Part shown: in pieces, positions 25,822 through 35,528 of the stretch | Numbering within the stretch: position 1 is the first letter of the stretch | Layout of the letters: each line of letters opens with the position of its first letter | Assembly (NCBI GenBank): GCA_020630805.1 | Contig: JAHDIM010000005.1 | Coordinates: forward strand, 6,329-54,535 | Direction: 5' to 3' | Source: Anaerolineales bacterium | GTDB lineage: Bacteria > Chloroflexota > Anaerolineae > Anaerolineales > UBA6668 | Length of the DNA: 48,207 nt | Position numbers and translations under genes: made by a program | The notes under the pieces: generated by a model | What the model was told of the DNA's origin: nothing | Seen by the model: only the letters and a program-made list of their open reading frames with translations | The model's database searches: none

Positions 25822-28373
25822 TACCCCAACGCCCGCGCCACCATCATCGTCGCCTGCTTCAGACCCAACGTCCCTACATCCTGCTCTACAATGACGGGTC
25901 CCACACACGCTGGGCAGCCGTGCTGACACGGGCAATTTTCGACTAACTCCAACACACCCTCTAACAAGTCATCGTGCAGTTCGTAAAGACGCGTGCTGAA
26001 GCCAACACCACCCGGTGATTTATCAAACACGGTCACTGTCGGCGCGCCGGTTTCTTTGGAACGCATTTCGTGTTCGGTGGAGATGTCGCCAGGGTCACAC
26101 ATCAGATACAGCGGTGCGAGGTTGCCAATGGCGTGCGAGATGCCGGCCAAGGCAGTGCGTTCGGCGGTTTCGAGCTGCGAATGGCAGGCTGGGCACAGCG
26201 TCAGCAAATTCTCTAAAACATTGGCTTGAATGTAGTTCGCATTCTCACCGGGGATATAGCCAAACGTCCGAAACGGCTTGATGTGATGCACATGATGCTT
26301 GATGCCATCGACCGGCTCTGGCTTGGCACACTTGCGACAGGTATGCGCGTCGCGACGTTTGGCGGCTTTGCGCTGCTGGTCCCAGTTTGGGCCATAGTCA
26401 TTCGGGCGCAGGAACACACCTTGGCGTTCCAGATTGCGACAAACATCGTCAGCGAGCCAGAGCCAGTAGGCGGTGGTTTCATATTGACGTGAGGGGAGAT
26501 CGATCTGCCCATACCCCAACACTTCATGCGTATACAGCTTGATCTTGCGATAGCCCACTGGCGTCGAGGTCACCAGAATTTCACCATGGGCTTTTCGAGC
26601 AAGGCCGCTTTCGTCAGCATCGTAGACGTCTAAGACTTCGAGCTTGGTATCTTCATGCGCACGGGTGTAGTAATCCAAGTCTGCCGGTTTGACGTAAGCA
26701 ATCTTTTGCTCGTAGTCAAACTCTGCCACAATGAATTGCTTGGCGTCATGCACATAGACTGCGCCACGGTGCACCTGCTGCGGTGCAATTTCAGCATCAA
26801 TTTCGCCGATCACAATGGCCTCGTCTTGGCCCATCTCGTGGATCAAGACGCGATCATCACCAGCCGTGCGCAATGACACCGACTGCGCGGGATACGACTG
26901 ACCAATCCAGTAGCTGCTTTCGCCTTCCCGCTCCGGTCGATGCACTTCTTGGTTTTCTTCTAGGAGTTCCAAGAATTCATCAATGTCATCTAGCGGTCCA
27001 AAGCCTTCATTTTCTTCAAACGGCAGTTCAAACAGCGCACAGCGGATGTGATTGAACAGAATCGCCAAATTATCTGGATTGATAAGGCCATGCTCTGGCG
27101 AAGTCTCAAACACAAACCGCGGATTCATTGCAATGTATTGATCTAGCGGCGCACCTGAAGCAACAAAGACAATCCCAGCGGTTTCACCGCGCCGTCCAGA
27201 ACGCCCAGCTTGCTGCCACAGACCTGCAATCGTGCCCGGATACCCCGCAATCACCACTGCACCAAGTTGACCAATATCCACACCCAACTCAAGTGCGTTG
27301 GTGGCCACCACGCTGCGGATCTTGCCGCTACGCAGTCCAGCTTCAATCTCGCGCCGTTCAGTTGCAAGGTATCCCCCGCGATAGCCACGCACCAATTCAG
27401 GCGCAAGGCCAATCTCTGCCGCTAAGCCGTGAATATAGCTGAGCATCAGTTCAGTGGTGACGCGGGAGCGCGCAAAGACTGCGGTTTGGACGTCATCCAT
27501 TAGAAATCGGCCCACAATGTTTTTCGTTTCTAGCGTGTATGCCCGCCGCAGCCCAGTGTCATTTTCTAGCAATGGCGGGTTGTAAAGTACAAAGTGCTTC
27601 TCTGGCTGAGGTGAGCCATCCGTGTCAACCAAGGTAACCTGCTGGTCGATGAGGTTTTCAGCTAGTTCTTTAGGATTCGCAATGGTTGCCGAAGTGCAAA
27701 TAAACTGCGGCTGGGAGCCATAAAACTCACAAATTCGGCTGAGACGCCGCAAGACATTCGCCACGTGCGACCCAAACACACCACGGTAGACGTGCAATTC
27801 ATCTAACACGACATACCGCAAATTCTGAAACAGATCGATCCATTTGGGGTGATGCGGGAGAATCCCCATATGCAACATATCTGGATTCGATAGAATAACG
27901 TTGGCTTCAGTGCGGATATTTGCTCGCTGTGACTTTGGCGTATCGCCATCATAGACAGCGGCTGTGACTTGCACGCCCGTTGATTGCTCTAAGCTATTAG
28001 ACAAGCGTTGAAAGCTGCTGAGTTGATCTTGCGCAAGAGCCTTTGTTGGAAATAGCCATAGCGCACGCGCAGTCGGATCACGGTAAACTGACTGTAGGAC
28101 AGGGACGGTGTAACAAAGCGTTTTACCCGACGCAGTGCCCGTAACAATTACCGTGTTATTGCCATTCAATGCCGCGCCAATCCCCTCGGATTGATGAGAA
28201 TACAAAGGCAAAAAGCCTTGTGCTTGCAGCACATTGACCAGCGCAGTATCAAGCTGTGGAGGCGTCATACCGCGTTGCGCTTGCCGCGGCGCAATGCGCT
28301 CCCAAGCTGCAACATTGCGCATGAAACGGTCATCGATGCGCATATCATTTAAGGTAGATTCAGCGTTACTCAC
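25821..28373 (-). CDS. MrfA/YprA-like DEAH helicase with HNH-type insert
   Basis: 850-residue superfamily-2 helicase. Motifs: Walker A GTASGKT (about 79-85), DELH box (about 191-194), SAT motif (about 228-230), helicase-C motifs [11 protein letters not shown] and [11 protein letters not shown] (about 365-400), and a C-terminal DUF1998-like cysteine cluster [10 protein letters not shown] (about 821-830). This matches the YprA/MrfA family (with the eukaryotic Hrq1 relatives), which in Bacillus takes part in repair of mitomycin C damage. Unusual: an HNH-endonuclease-like zinc module, CRKC (near 689), HHVHHIKPF (near 703), N-N and CPACH (near 737-741), sits between the helicase core and DUF1998. 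Downstream HigA overlaps the stop by one base. Confidence 0.87.
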   Translation of the reverse strand: MSNAESTLNDMRIDDRFMRNVAAWERIAPRQAQRGMTPPQLDTALVNVLQAQGFLPLYSHQSEGIGAALNGNNTVIVTGTASGKTLCYTVPVLQSVYRDPTARALWLFPTKALAQDQLSSFQRLSNSLEQSTGVQVTAAVYDGDTPKSQRANIRTEANVILSNPDMLHMGILPHHPKWIDLFQNLRYVVLDELHVYRGVFGSHVANVLRRLSRICEFYGSQPQFICTSATIANPKELAENLIDQQVTLVDTDGSPQPEKHFVLYNPPLLENDTGLRRAYTLETKNIVGRFLMDDVQTAVFARSRVTTELMLSYIHGLAAEIGLAPELVRGYRGGYLATERREIEAGLRSGKIRSVVATNALELGVDIGQLGAVVIAGYPGTIAGLWQQAGRSGRRGETAGIVFVASGAPLDQYIAMNPRFVFETSPEHGLINPDNLAILFNHIRCALFELPFEENEGFGPLDDIDEFLELLEENQEVHRPEREGESSYWIGQSYPAQSVSLRTAGDDRVLIHEMGQDEAIVIGEIDAEIAPQQVHRGAVYVHDAKQFIVAEFDYEQKIAYVKPADLDYYTRAHEDTKLEVLDVYDADESGLARKAHGEILVTSTPVGYRKIKLYTHEVLGYGQIDLPSRQYETTAYWLWLADDVCRNLERQGVFLRPNDYGPNWDQQRKAAKRRDAHTCRKCAKPEPVDGIKHHVHHIKPFRTFGYIPGENANYIQANVLENLLTLCPACHSQLETAERTALAGISHAIGNLAPLYLMCDPGDISTEHEMRSKETGAPTVTVFDKSPGGVGFSTRLYELHDDLLEGVLELVENCPCQHGCPACVGPVIVEQDVGTLGLKQATMMVARALG

Positions 28374-28857
28374 AACCTAGAGTCTAACAGTAGATAGTAG
28401 AATGTAGTTTTTGGGCTTAGAAGTGATTTGAAGTTCATTATAAAAACCAATTGTTTTTACTTTGTTAATAACTTTCCCGTAAACTTAGTGATCAGCTATT
28501 TTTCAATGTAAACAATTTAGAGGAGTGCATGAAATCTGAACTCGTCATCTTGAGCACATTTGCGATGCGAATCCACATAAATTTGCATGGCGTGCGAAAG
28601 ATCAGGCGCGGAATTTAGCGAAATTTCACATTTTTTCATAGCCTGATGCTAGCGGCAGGCCTTACCTGCGGACAGCATGACGAAGCTCAATTCTATGCAC
28701 ACTCCTCAAATAATTCGTCGGTAATATTTTTGTAAAGTAACGTGTGAGCCACAATATACACACATTTACGTTATCAGCCTGCAATTTATTAGATCTATAA
28801 GTCTGTCTTTTTGAGGTCCAGACCTAAACATAAAACAACAAATAAAGGGAACACTCT
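28374..28857. other. intergenic region upstream of the antiporter
   Basis: No gene seen. AT-rich. It separates the divergent helicase and antiporter genes, so both promoters should be here. It contains a 188-bp palindromic element (28520-28707). GGGAA eight bases before the antiporter ATG is the likely ribosome-binding site. No riboswitch or tRNA was recognised. Confidence 0.55.
28520..28707. mobile_element. MITE-like element with long terminal inverted repeats
   Basis: The left end GAGGAGTGCATGAAATC.. and the right end, read in reverse complement as GAGGAGTGTGCATAGAAT.., are imperfect inverted copies over about 33 bp, both continuing into a CGTCAT word. Inside there is a second nested inverted pair, ATCAGGC (about 28601) and GCCTGAT (about 28641), and the GGCAGGCCTTACCTGC hairpin also found at 11583-11660. 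There is no transposase ORF. Size (about 188 bp) and structure fit a non-autonomous element or large REP/BIME-like repeat. Target-site duplications were not seen. Confidence 0.55.
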
Positions 28858-30648
28858 ATGGAATTGAGTATTTTGAACCTTCTTTTTGTTTTGTTGGCAG
28901 CACTTATTGCTGGCAACATTAGCAAGCGGTTTGGTTATCCATCTATTTTTGGTGAATTGGCAGCTGGGATTATTCTCGGCCCGCCAATTTTGGGATTGTT
29001 GAAGGGCAGCGAGGCGCTAGAAGTCCTTGCTGAGATCGGTGTTTTGCTGATGATGCTTTACATCGGGATGGAGATCGATCCGAAAGAGCTCTTCAAAGCG
29101 TCCTGGGCGGGCATGCTCGCCGCAATTGGTGGGTTCATTACCCCATTTGTCGCAGCGTATTTGCTCGTTGTTTCGCTAGGTTACTCCCCTTTCGCCGGTC
29201 TGTTTGTCGGTATCGCAGCTGGGGTAACGTCACTCGCAACCAAGTCGAGAATTCTCGTCGACCTCAATCTGCTCAACACTCGGATTGCGCATGTCATGAT
29301 GGCTGGCGCATTGATTTCCGACACACTGGCACTCATCGTGTTTGCCGCCATTATTGGTGTCTTTGAAGCTGGCGGTCTGGAAACCTCAGAACTTGCCATA
29401 GTTGCTGGTAAGGCCGTGCTGTTCTTCGCCGTTGTGTTCTACATCGGTCTGAAAGTCTTCCCGCCCCTCTGGCGGCGCCTCGCAAAGTCTGGCTACACGG
29501 GGCGGACCTTCAATGCCACGCTCATTTTGCTCATTGCCCTGCTGTTTGCAGAATTCGCACACTTGGCAGGCCTGCACGCCATTCTGGGGGCATTCATGGC
29601 CGGTCTTTTCTTACGTGAAGGGACTGTCCTAGAACCAAAACTCTCGCATCAACTTACAGACTTAGTCCACGATGTTTCGATTGGTTTCTTAGCGCCAATC
29701 TTCTTCGTAACGGCTGGCTTCCACGTCTCGCTTGACGTCTTCCAAAGTGACCTACTGTTCTTGTTGGTTGCCGTTACCGTCGTTGCGACCGTTGGGAAGA
29801 TCATTGGGACAGCGCTGTTCTACATTCCAAGTGGCTATGGCTGGCGCGAAGGGATCACCGTCGGTGCAGGGATGAACGGACGTGGCGCAGTAGAAATCAT
29901 CATCGCCCAAATCGGTTTGGAACTCGGCATTATTACGCCAGAGATCTTCTCTGTGCTAGTCTTCATGGCAATCTTCACCACGGCAACAGTGCCAATCTTC
30001 TTGAAGTGGACCACAGAGTGGCTAGATAAACGCGGTGAATTGGTACGCTCGTCAGACGAACGCAAAGGGGTGCTCATTCTTGGCGCCTCGCCAACCGCAC
30101 GCTTGCTCGCAAAACATCTTGCCAAGTTAGGCCCGGTGTCCCTGATTGATATCAATCAGCACAATTGCGAAATGGCAAAGGAAGATGGCTTACACGCTGT
30201 CCAAGGTGACGCTTTAGATGAAGACATTCTCAACGAAGCGAATGCCGAAAACATGCGCACCTTCTTAGCACTTACGCCAAATCCGGAAATCAATGTGTTG
30301 GCAGCCGGTCTGGCGCGAGACGTATTTGCCATTTCTGATATCAAAGTTATTCTTACGAACGCCAATAGTCTGCTGCGCAACTCGGCAGAACGGCAAGGGT
30401 TCTCGCCAATTAATGCCGTTTGGGAAGACATCACCCGTTGGGATCGTTGGATCAAACATGGTGAAGTTGAGAGCGTCGACTACACAATTGACAAAGCTCA
30501 AGATATTGGAACGTTATTCGATGAGCTCGAAGATGGGCCAGATGCATTGGCGCTTGTTGCCGAACGCGATAACACGCCCATTCCATTCCCATCGGAAGAG
30601 ATGGTCGAAGCTGGAGATCAGATTGTTGCGTTGAAGCGCACAAGCTAA
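28858..30648 (+). CDS. CPA2-family cation/proton antiporter (Kef-type)
   Basis: 596 residues. The first about 385 hold some 12 transmembrane helices of the Na+/H+-exchanger (CPA2) domain, with conserved GFLAPIFFVTAG and GAGMNGRGAVEIIIA stretches. From about residue 402 an RCK/TrkA-N Rossmann domain follows (GVLILGASPTARLLAK, then DALDEDIL), which binds NAD(H) or nucleotides and gates the transporter. A TrkA-C-like tail (about 535-596) ends the protein. The predicted job is K+ or Na+ exchange for protons across the cytoplasmic membrane. AAGGGAA is a good ribosome-binding site 9 bases before the ATG. Followed by a strong terminator. The ion cannot be told from sequence alone. Confidence 0.88.
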   Translation: MELSILNLLFVLLAALIAGNISKRFGYPSIFGELAAGIILGPPILGLLKGSEALEVLAEIGVLLMMLYIGMEIDPKELFKASWAGMLAAIGGFITPFVAAYLLVVSLGYSPFAGLFVGIAAGVTSLATKSRILVDLNLLNTRIAHVMMAGALISDTLALIVFAAIIGVFEAGGLETSELAIVAGKAVLFFAVVFYIGLKVFPPLWRRLAKSGYTGRTFNATLILLIALLFAEFAHLAGLHAILGAFMAGLFLREGTVLEPKLSHQLTDLVHDVSIGFLAPIFFVTAGFHVSLDVFQSDLLFLLVAVTVVATVGKIIGTALFYIPSGYGWREGITVGAGMNGRGAVEIIIAQIGLELGIITPEIFSVLVFMAIFTTATVPIFLKWTTEWLDKRGELVRSSDERKGVLILGASPTARLLAKHLAKLGPVSLIDINQHNCEMAKEDGLHAVQGDALDEDILNEANAENMRTFLALTPNPEINVLAAGLARDVFAISDIKVILTNANSLLRNSAERQGFSPINAVWEDITRWDRWIKHGEVESVDYTIDKAQDIGTLFDELEDGPDALALVAERDNTPIPFPSEEMVEAGDQIVALKRTS

Positions 30649-30670
30649 ACGCAACGCCATTACACAAACA

Positions 30671-30706
30671 AAAAAGGCACTTGAAGGAAACTTCAGGTGC
30701 CTTTTT
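30671..30706 (+). terminator. intrinsic terminator of the antiporter gene
   Basis: AAAAAGGCACTTGAAG pairs with CTTCAGGTGCCTTTTT around GAAA with one mismatch; a T-run follows on the plus strand, 23 bases after the stop codon. The A-run on the other side could also allow use from the minus strand. Confidence 0.9.
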
Positions 30707-30879
30707 CATTTATTCACATATTCGCATGGGTGTAGACACAGAGCATGCAATTCACTTCCGGCAGCACTGGAACATGGTGATGACTAGGCTGACCGTAGGC
30801 GATGATCGATTTATGCAGTCTTCCGCTAAATCCTGACACTACACGGGATTAGTAAATCTCATTACAATGATGTGCACTT

Positions 30880-32061
30880 ATGGCCACAGTAGACAGCTCA
30901 CCGACAACTGCAAATCGACGTTTGGATAAGCGCTTTCCATCCATTCCGTATATGGAAAAAGCGGCGGCGCGGCGGATGCCAAAATTCATTCACGACTATA
31001 TGGTCGGCGGCATTGGCTTGGAACACGGTGTCAAAAACAATCGGGAAGCCCTGAATGCAGTCAAGCTGATGCCGCGCTACTTGTCCGAAGCGCAAACCCC
31101 AGACATCACGGCCAAAATTCTAGACTACACCTTTGACGCCCCCTTTGGCGTTGCCCCACTAGGTCTTTCCGGATTGATGTGGCCGAACCTCGAAAGCATT
31201 CTGGCAACATCCGCGCGACAGCACAACTTGCCGTACATTCTGAGTACCTACGCCTGTGTCAGTCTAGAGCGCATCAAGCCGATTGCGCAGGCGCATGGCT
31301 GGTTTCAGTACTATCCTTCAAATGACCCTAACGTGGAGCAAGACTTGCTCGACCGCAGCAAAGAAGCTGGCTACAAAACGCTGGTCTTAACAGTCGATAT
31401 TCCCGTTGAAACACGTCGTGACCGCGATATTCACAACGGCCTTTCCGTACCGCCGCGTTTTGACTTACGAACGCTATGGCAAATGATGACGCGCCCAGCT
31501 TGGGCGTTGGGTATGTTGCAAGCCGGTGTCCCACATTTTGAAACGCTGACCACGTATAGCAAACCCGGTGCGCGTCCCATTCAAGGTTCGTTAGATTTCA
31601 TTTACACCACCATGAAAGGCCATATTACCGCCGAACGCTTCCAAACAATTCGCGCCAATTGGGATGGCGACCTAATTGTCAAAGGCGTGTTAGATGTCGA
31701 AGAGGCCAAAACATATTCTGCCCTCGGCGCAGATGGCATTGTGGTCTCAAATCACGGCGGACGCCAATTCGACGCTGCGCCAACTTCAGTTGAGATGCTG
31801 CCTAAAATTCGGCAGGCACTTGGGCCAGACGCTCTCATCATGGCAGATGGTGGTATTCGCAATGGTGTAGACATCGCGCGGATGTTAGCGCTGGGGGCAA
31901 ATTTTGTCTTACTCGGTCGACCTTTTGTCTATGCCGTTGCTGCCATCGGAAAACAAGGGGGAGATCACGCCATGAGCATCTTGAAGGCAGAATTACTGGG
32001 CGCGATGTCACAAATGGGGTGCCCCACGCTTGACGAATTGCCGAGCTTTTTAGTTCAGTAG
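30880..32061 (+). CDS. FMN-dependent alpha-hydroxy-acid oxidase/dehydrogenase
   Basis: 393 residues of the TIM-barrel family that includes lactate oxidase, L-lactate dehydrogenase LldD and glycolate oxidase, which oxidise L-2-hydroxy acids to 2-oxo acids with FMN. The active-site motif SNHGGRQ puts the catalytic base at His292 with Arg295 for carboxylate binding. The FMN-phosphate site ADGGIRNGVDIARMLALGA and GRPF follow at about 320-348; YYPSNDP and VDIPVETRRDRDIHNG carry other family residues. Substrate cannot be fixed from sequence; lactate, glycolate or mandelate-like are all possible. It precedes the dioxygenase gene by 68 bp, so co-transcription is possible. Confidence 0.87.
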   Translation: MATVDSSPTTANRRLDKRFPSIPYMEKAAARRMPKFIHDYMVGGIGLEHGVKNNREALNAVKLMPRYLSEAQTPDITAKILDYTFDAPFGVAPLGLSGLMWPNLESILATSARQHNLPYILSTYACVSLERIKPIAQAHGWFQYYPSNDPNVEQDLLDRSKEAGYKTLVLTVDIPVETRRDRDIHNGLSVPPRFDLRTLWQMMTRPAWALGMLQAGVPHFETLTTYSKPGARPIQGSLDFIYTTMKGHITAERFQTIRANWDGDLIVKGVLDVEEAKTYSALGADGIVVSNHGGRQFDAAPTSVEMLPKIRQALGPDALIMADGGIRNGVDIARMLALGANFVLLGRPFVYAVAAIGKQGGDHAMSILKAELLGAMSQMGCPTLDELPSFLVQ

Positions 32062-32129
32062 TATCATCAAAAGAATCACACTAGCTAAGGGCCAATGCGC
32101 CCACACCAATCGATGCAAAGGACGCAATT

Positions 32130-33311
32130 ATGATTTCGATTTCAGCAAGTACTCCAACCCATGCTGCCTCTGAGCGCGCAACAGTGCGCACACTTGCACC
32201 AAATGGAAGCACGTTAACAATTGAATGGGGAGACGGCCACACCAGCACGTTCCACAACATTTGGCTACGTGACAACTGTAGCTGTGACAGTTGTGGTGAC
32301 CACAGTGGCGGTGCCCGGTTCTATGAACTCAATATGATGTCTGACGACCTCAGCATTTCAAATGCGACGGTTGCAGAAGATCTCATCCAACTGACGTGGA
32401 CTAGCGATGATCACGTCACGCTTTACGATCCAGACTGGCTCCGGTCACACTGCTTGTCAGAGTCTGAACGCACCGCACGACGTCACCAGCCCATTCTGTG
32501 GGACAACAGTTTGGAAGGCAACGTCCCAGAAGCAGACTACACCCTCGCCAAAACGGATGATGCTGAGAAGCTCAAGATTTTTGACGCGGTGCGCACTTAC
32601 GGAATCTGCTTATTACGCAATGTGCCTGCGGATGCCTCTGAAACGAAAAAGCTAGCCGAAATGGTCGGCTACATTCGCGAAACCCACTATGGAGATATCT
32701 TCGAAATTATCTCTACGCCTAACCCCACTTTAGTTGCAAACCAACCTGTGCCACTGCGTCCCCATACCGACGAAAACTGGCGTAACACCTTAGTCGGCGT
32801 GATGATTTTCCACACCATTCGCGCCAGCGAAGACGGCGGTGGCGCGTCTGTGATGACGGACGGCTTCAAGCTAGCGGAAGAACTAAAGCGCGTCGATCCG
32901 GATGCCTACGAATTACTTAGCAATGTACCCATCCCACACCGTCGCTTTATTCATGATGTTGGGCTCCGTGCAGAAACGCCTGTCATTCAACATGACTATT
33001 TTGGCAATATCAGAGAGTTTCGCTTGAACGAACGCACCATGGGCCCCATTGATTTACCGCATGAGCTAATTGAACCGACCTACGCGGCGCTGAAGACACT
33101 GTATGACATTTCATATGATCCAAAATTTCATATGACGCATTTATTAGAGTCTGGAGAAGCCATGGTCTTTGACAATGCACGTGTGCTGCATGCCCGTACG
33201 GGGTTCAACGGCAACCGTCACGTGCGTCTGACGCATGTGGATATTGATGAATTCCAAAGCCGCTGGCGGCAACTGCGCCGTCAGTTGCACGGGGATATCA
33301 ATTTGATTTAG
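32130..33311 (+). CDS. gamma-butyrobetaine hydroxylase-like dioxygenase (DUF971 + TauD)
   Basis: 393 residues. The N-terminal domain (about 20-110) is DUF971-like with a Cys cluster (WLRDNCSCDSCGDH; Cys50, Cys52, Cys55) that binds zinc in gamma-butyrobetaine hydroxylase. The C-terminal TauD/TfdA domain carries the iron facial triad: His212 and Asp214 in RPHTDEN and His354 in VLHARTGF; Arg366 or Arg369 in GNRHVRLTHVD would bind 2-oxoglutarate. Family enzymes hydroxylate gamma-butyrobetaine or trimethyllysine, in carnitine metabolism, but related proteins act on phosphonates or other quaternary amines, so the substrate is open. Follows the FMN oxidase gene on the same strand. Confidence 0.85.
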   Translation: MISISASTPTHAASERATVRTLAPNGSTLTIEWGDGHTSTFHNIWLRDNCSCDSCGDHSGGARFYELNMMSDDLSISNATVAEDLIQLTWTSDDHVTLYDPDWLRSHCLSESERTARRHQPILWDNSLEGNVPEADYTLAKTDDAEKLKIFDAVRTYGICLLRNVPADASETKKLAEMVGYIRETHYGDIFEIISTPNPTLVANQPVPLRPHTDENWRNTLVGVMIFHTIRASEDGGGASVMTDGFKLAEELKRVDPDAYELLSNVPIPHRRFIHDVGLRAETPVIQHDYFGNIREFRLNERTMGPIDLPHELIEPTYAALKTLYDISYDPKFHMTHLLESGEAMVFDNARVLHARTGFNGNRHVRLTHVDIDEFQSRWRQLRRQLHGDINLI

Positions 33312-33377
33312 AGGATAAAACGAAGGTGTAGCGCTTTGGCTTGCCAAGGCGCTACGGCAAGAGGCGGTGACTTAGAG

Positions 33378-33442
33378 ACGAGACTGCTTGCTGTTGAGGG
33401 ATCTTATTTGCAAAGATCTAAATTGATAGCAAGCAGTCTCGT
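33378..33442. terminator. bidirectional terminator between convergent genes
   Basis: ACGAGACTGCTTGCT and AGCAAGCAGTCTCGT are perfect 15-bp inverted copies, with an inner GATCTT/AAGATC stem. On the plus strand TTTTAG follows; on the minus strand the A-run complement is weaker. It lies between the dioxygenase and the MDR oxidoreductase genes. Confidence 0.85.
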
Positions 33443-33448
33443 TTTAGC

Positions 33449-34444
33449 TTAAACCGTAATCGCGATGTTGGCGGTGTATTGACCTGATTCGAGGTAGCGG
33501 TGCGCGTCAGCAGTTTGCGCAAGCGGGAACGTTTTATCAACTACGACCTTGAAGACGTCTTGTTCGACTAGCGCCTGAGCACGTTCCAGCGTTTGTAGCG
33601 TTTCAGACGAGAGAGCACAGATCACGCGTTTCGATTTCCCGCGCGTTGTAAGCATCTGCCACAGTTGCTTCCCTTTGAAACTGACTGCAAAGTAAGTTCC
33701 CGTATCCGTCAAAGACTGTTCACAGCGTTCGAAAGAAGACTTCCCTAAGACATCCAGAATAAGGTCGTACTGCTTACCATTATTAGTGAAGTCTACTGCT
33801 GAATAATCAATGATATGGTCTGCACCGAGCGCTTTGACCATGTCTATCCGACGCGTTCCGCAGACTCCAGTGACCTCTGCACCATAGTGCTTTGCGAGTT
33901 GCATCGCAAAGGAGCCAATGCCGCCAGACGCACCATTGATGAGAACTTTGTCGCCCGATTGAATGTCCACGCGGTCGAGCAGACTAATCGCAGTCATCGC
34001 ACCATACGGCACTAACGCCGCTTCTACAAAACTCAATGTCTCTGGCTTATGAACAACAGCCTTCGTTTCTTTTAGGCTGACATATTCAGCATTTGCGCCA
34101 AAGCTCTGGCCTAGATAGGCCATGACGGCATCCCCAACCTTGAAGCGAGTTACGCTACTACCAACATCAACCACTTCACCTGACAATTGCGCCCCCAAAA
34201 TATTGATGCGCGGCTTCCGCAGTCCAAATACAAAGCGTGAAATGAGCCAAAATGGCGCTGGCATTGAAAATTCCCGCGGCGTTATCGATTTGAAATCGCG
34301 CACCCATAGGTCCCCAACGCCAATTGGCGTTGCTTTGACTTTGATCAGGATCTCGTCAGCTTTAGGCGTTGGCTTCGGAACCTCAGTCAGGTGCAGCACC
34401 TCAGGCCCTCCATATTCGGTCAAGGTAATTGCTTTCATCTTCAT
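33449..34444 (-). CDS. MDR-superfamily NAD(P)-dependent oxidoreductase (zeta-crystallin-like)
   Basis: 331 residues of the medium-chain dehydrogenase/reductase family. N-terminal GroES-like domain (MKAITLTEYGGPEVLHL), then a Rossmann motif LINGASGGIGSFAMQLAKHYGAEV (about 166-190). It lacks the Cys/Glu ligands of zinc ADHs, so it is of the quinone-oxidoreductase type. Last gene of a five-gene operon: its ATG overlaps the DUF2306 stop by four bases (ATGA). Physiological substrate unknown. Ends near the bidirectional terminator. Confidence 0.83.
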   Translation of the reverse strand: MKMKAITLTEYGGPEVLHLTEVPKPTPKADEILIKVKATPIGVGDLWVRDFKSITPREFSMPAPFWLISRFVFGLRKPRINILGAQLSGEVVDVGSSVTRFKVGDAVMAYLGQSFGANAEYVSLKETKAVVHKPETLSFVEAALVPYGAMTAISLLDRVDIQSGDKVLINGASGGIGSFAMQLAKHYGAEVTGVCGTRRIDMVKALGADHIIDYSAVDFTNNGKQYDLILDVLGKSSFERCEQSLTDTGTYFAVSFKGKQLWQMLTTRGKSKRVICALSSETLQTLERAQALVEQDVFKVVVDKTFPLAQTADAHRYLESGQYTANIAITV

Positions 34445-35118
34445 AAGATTGTCGTCTCCCGACGCTTCATTCGCATAATAATCAGTTCAGCAACGACTAT
34501 GTTGATGATCCAGCCAGCCCCCATCATCATGGCGCGGCTAAACTCGCCTCGAATTTCAGGGAAAAGAAGCCACGGCAGATGGGTAAAGACTTGCGTTCCG
34601 GCTCCCAACGCAATCGCATAAGCGCGGATCATCCAAGCCCCATGCGCTTGAAAGTCTCGCGTGTTGATGCTCAACACAGCCTTGAACAGAGCGTACAGCA
34701 TTAGACTGCCAATAAAAATACGCTGCCAATACAACAAGATGCCGTCAAATTCTGGCCATGGATAGTAGTGCGTCATCCACAGTCCAGACAACGCAACCAA
34801 TAGGCCACTCGGCCATAGGATCCAACCCGCAACGCGGTGCCACTCTGGTCGCCGCAGTCTGAAATTGGGCGCGAACTGAAATGCGCCAATCATTGAATAA
34901 ATTACTGCTGCAAAGATATGTACCAGCACCGGAACCGGCTGCGCAAAAAAGCGAGCGTTCTCCGCCGTTGCGCCTATCTCTAACGTCAGTTGCACAACGC
35001 GGACAGAGCCACCTAACGCTGGTACAGTACTAAGCAAGAGCAGCCCCCCAACAATGAACCAATCACGGTTTGGGGTTAGTCGTTGAACCCTCGGTGAAGT
35101 CGTTTCAATTGTTGCCAT
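34441..35118 (-). CDS. DUF2306-type membrane protein
   Basis: 225 residues, about six transmembrane helices. The segment LVHIFAAVIYSMIGAFQFAPNFRLRRPEWHR and GWILWPSGLLVALSGLWMTHYY are characteristic of the DUF2306 family of predicted membrane proteins, whose function is unknown. Fourth gene of the operon: 2 bp after the upstream membrane gene and overlapping the oxidoreductase start by four bases. Confidence 0.75.
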   Translation of the reverse strand: MATIETTSPRVQRLTPNRDWFIVGGLLLLSTVPALGGSVRVVQLTLEIGATAENARFFAQPVPVLVHIFAAVIYSMIGAFQFAPNFRLRRPEWHRVAGWILWPSGLLVALSGLWMTHYYPWPEFDGILLYWQRIFIGSLMLYALFKAVLSINTRDFQAHGAWMIRAYAIALGAGTQVFTHLPWLLFPEIRGEFSRAMMMGAGWIINIVVAELIIMRMKRRETTIL

Positions 35119-35120
35119 GA

Positions 35121-35528
35121 TTAGCCTTGAGGTGCAACAGCAAGCACATCATCGGCTGGCTGCAACTGCCAAGATTTCCAAATGATGAACAGCAGTGCAC
35201 AGACTTCAACAATCGCGAAGAACGCGTCATCAAGGTCAGGTGCCAGATTGTTGACAATAATCAACGTGCCAAACAACAGTGCCGCGCCAATATTTGCCCA
35301 GCGCAGTTTTGGCAATGCTAGGAATAAACACAGCACAATCATCAGCAGTGGAATTTCTAAGATGATCCCAGCGGCCAAGAAGAGATACTCTGAGACGTGC
35401 GTCACAAGTGCTTTTTCCAGAAACTCCGGTTTGCCAATCTCATGAACGTCACGAAACAACATGTTGAGCAGCACAAACACCCAAAGGGCGGACAGTTGAA
35501 TGCGGGAGATGAAGTTATCCATAGTCAT
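35121..35528 (-). CDS. small integral membrane protein
   Basis: 135 residues with four hydrophobic segments (about 10-25, 45-65, 70-85 and 95-115), no recognised domain. Its ATG overlaps the XRE stop by one base (TAATG), so translation is likely coupled. The stop is two bases before the DUF2306 gene. A membrane partner of the operon is likely but its function is unknown. Confidence 0.6.
   Translation of the reverse strand: MTMDNFISRIQLSALWVFVLLNMLFRDVHEIGKPEFLEKALVTHVSEYLFLAAGIILEIPLLMIVLCLFLALPKLRWANIGAALLFGTLIIVNNLAPDLDDAFFAIVEVCALLFIIWKSWQLQPADDVLAVAPQG

Noticed and set aside
25534-25935. 133-codon form of the HigA-like ORF starting at 25935
   Set aside because: Its first 38 codons overlap the helicase gene's end and are Gly/Ala/Arg-rich with no fold; the GTG at 25821 overlapping the helicase stop fits better.
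28374-28857. tRNA or structured RNA in the gap before the antiporter
   Set aside because: The palindromes found are inverted-repeat elements; no cloverleaf, CCA end or known RNA motif could be made out.
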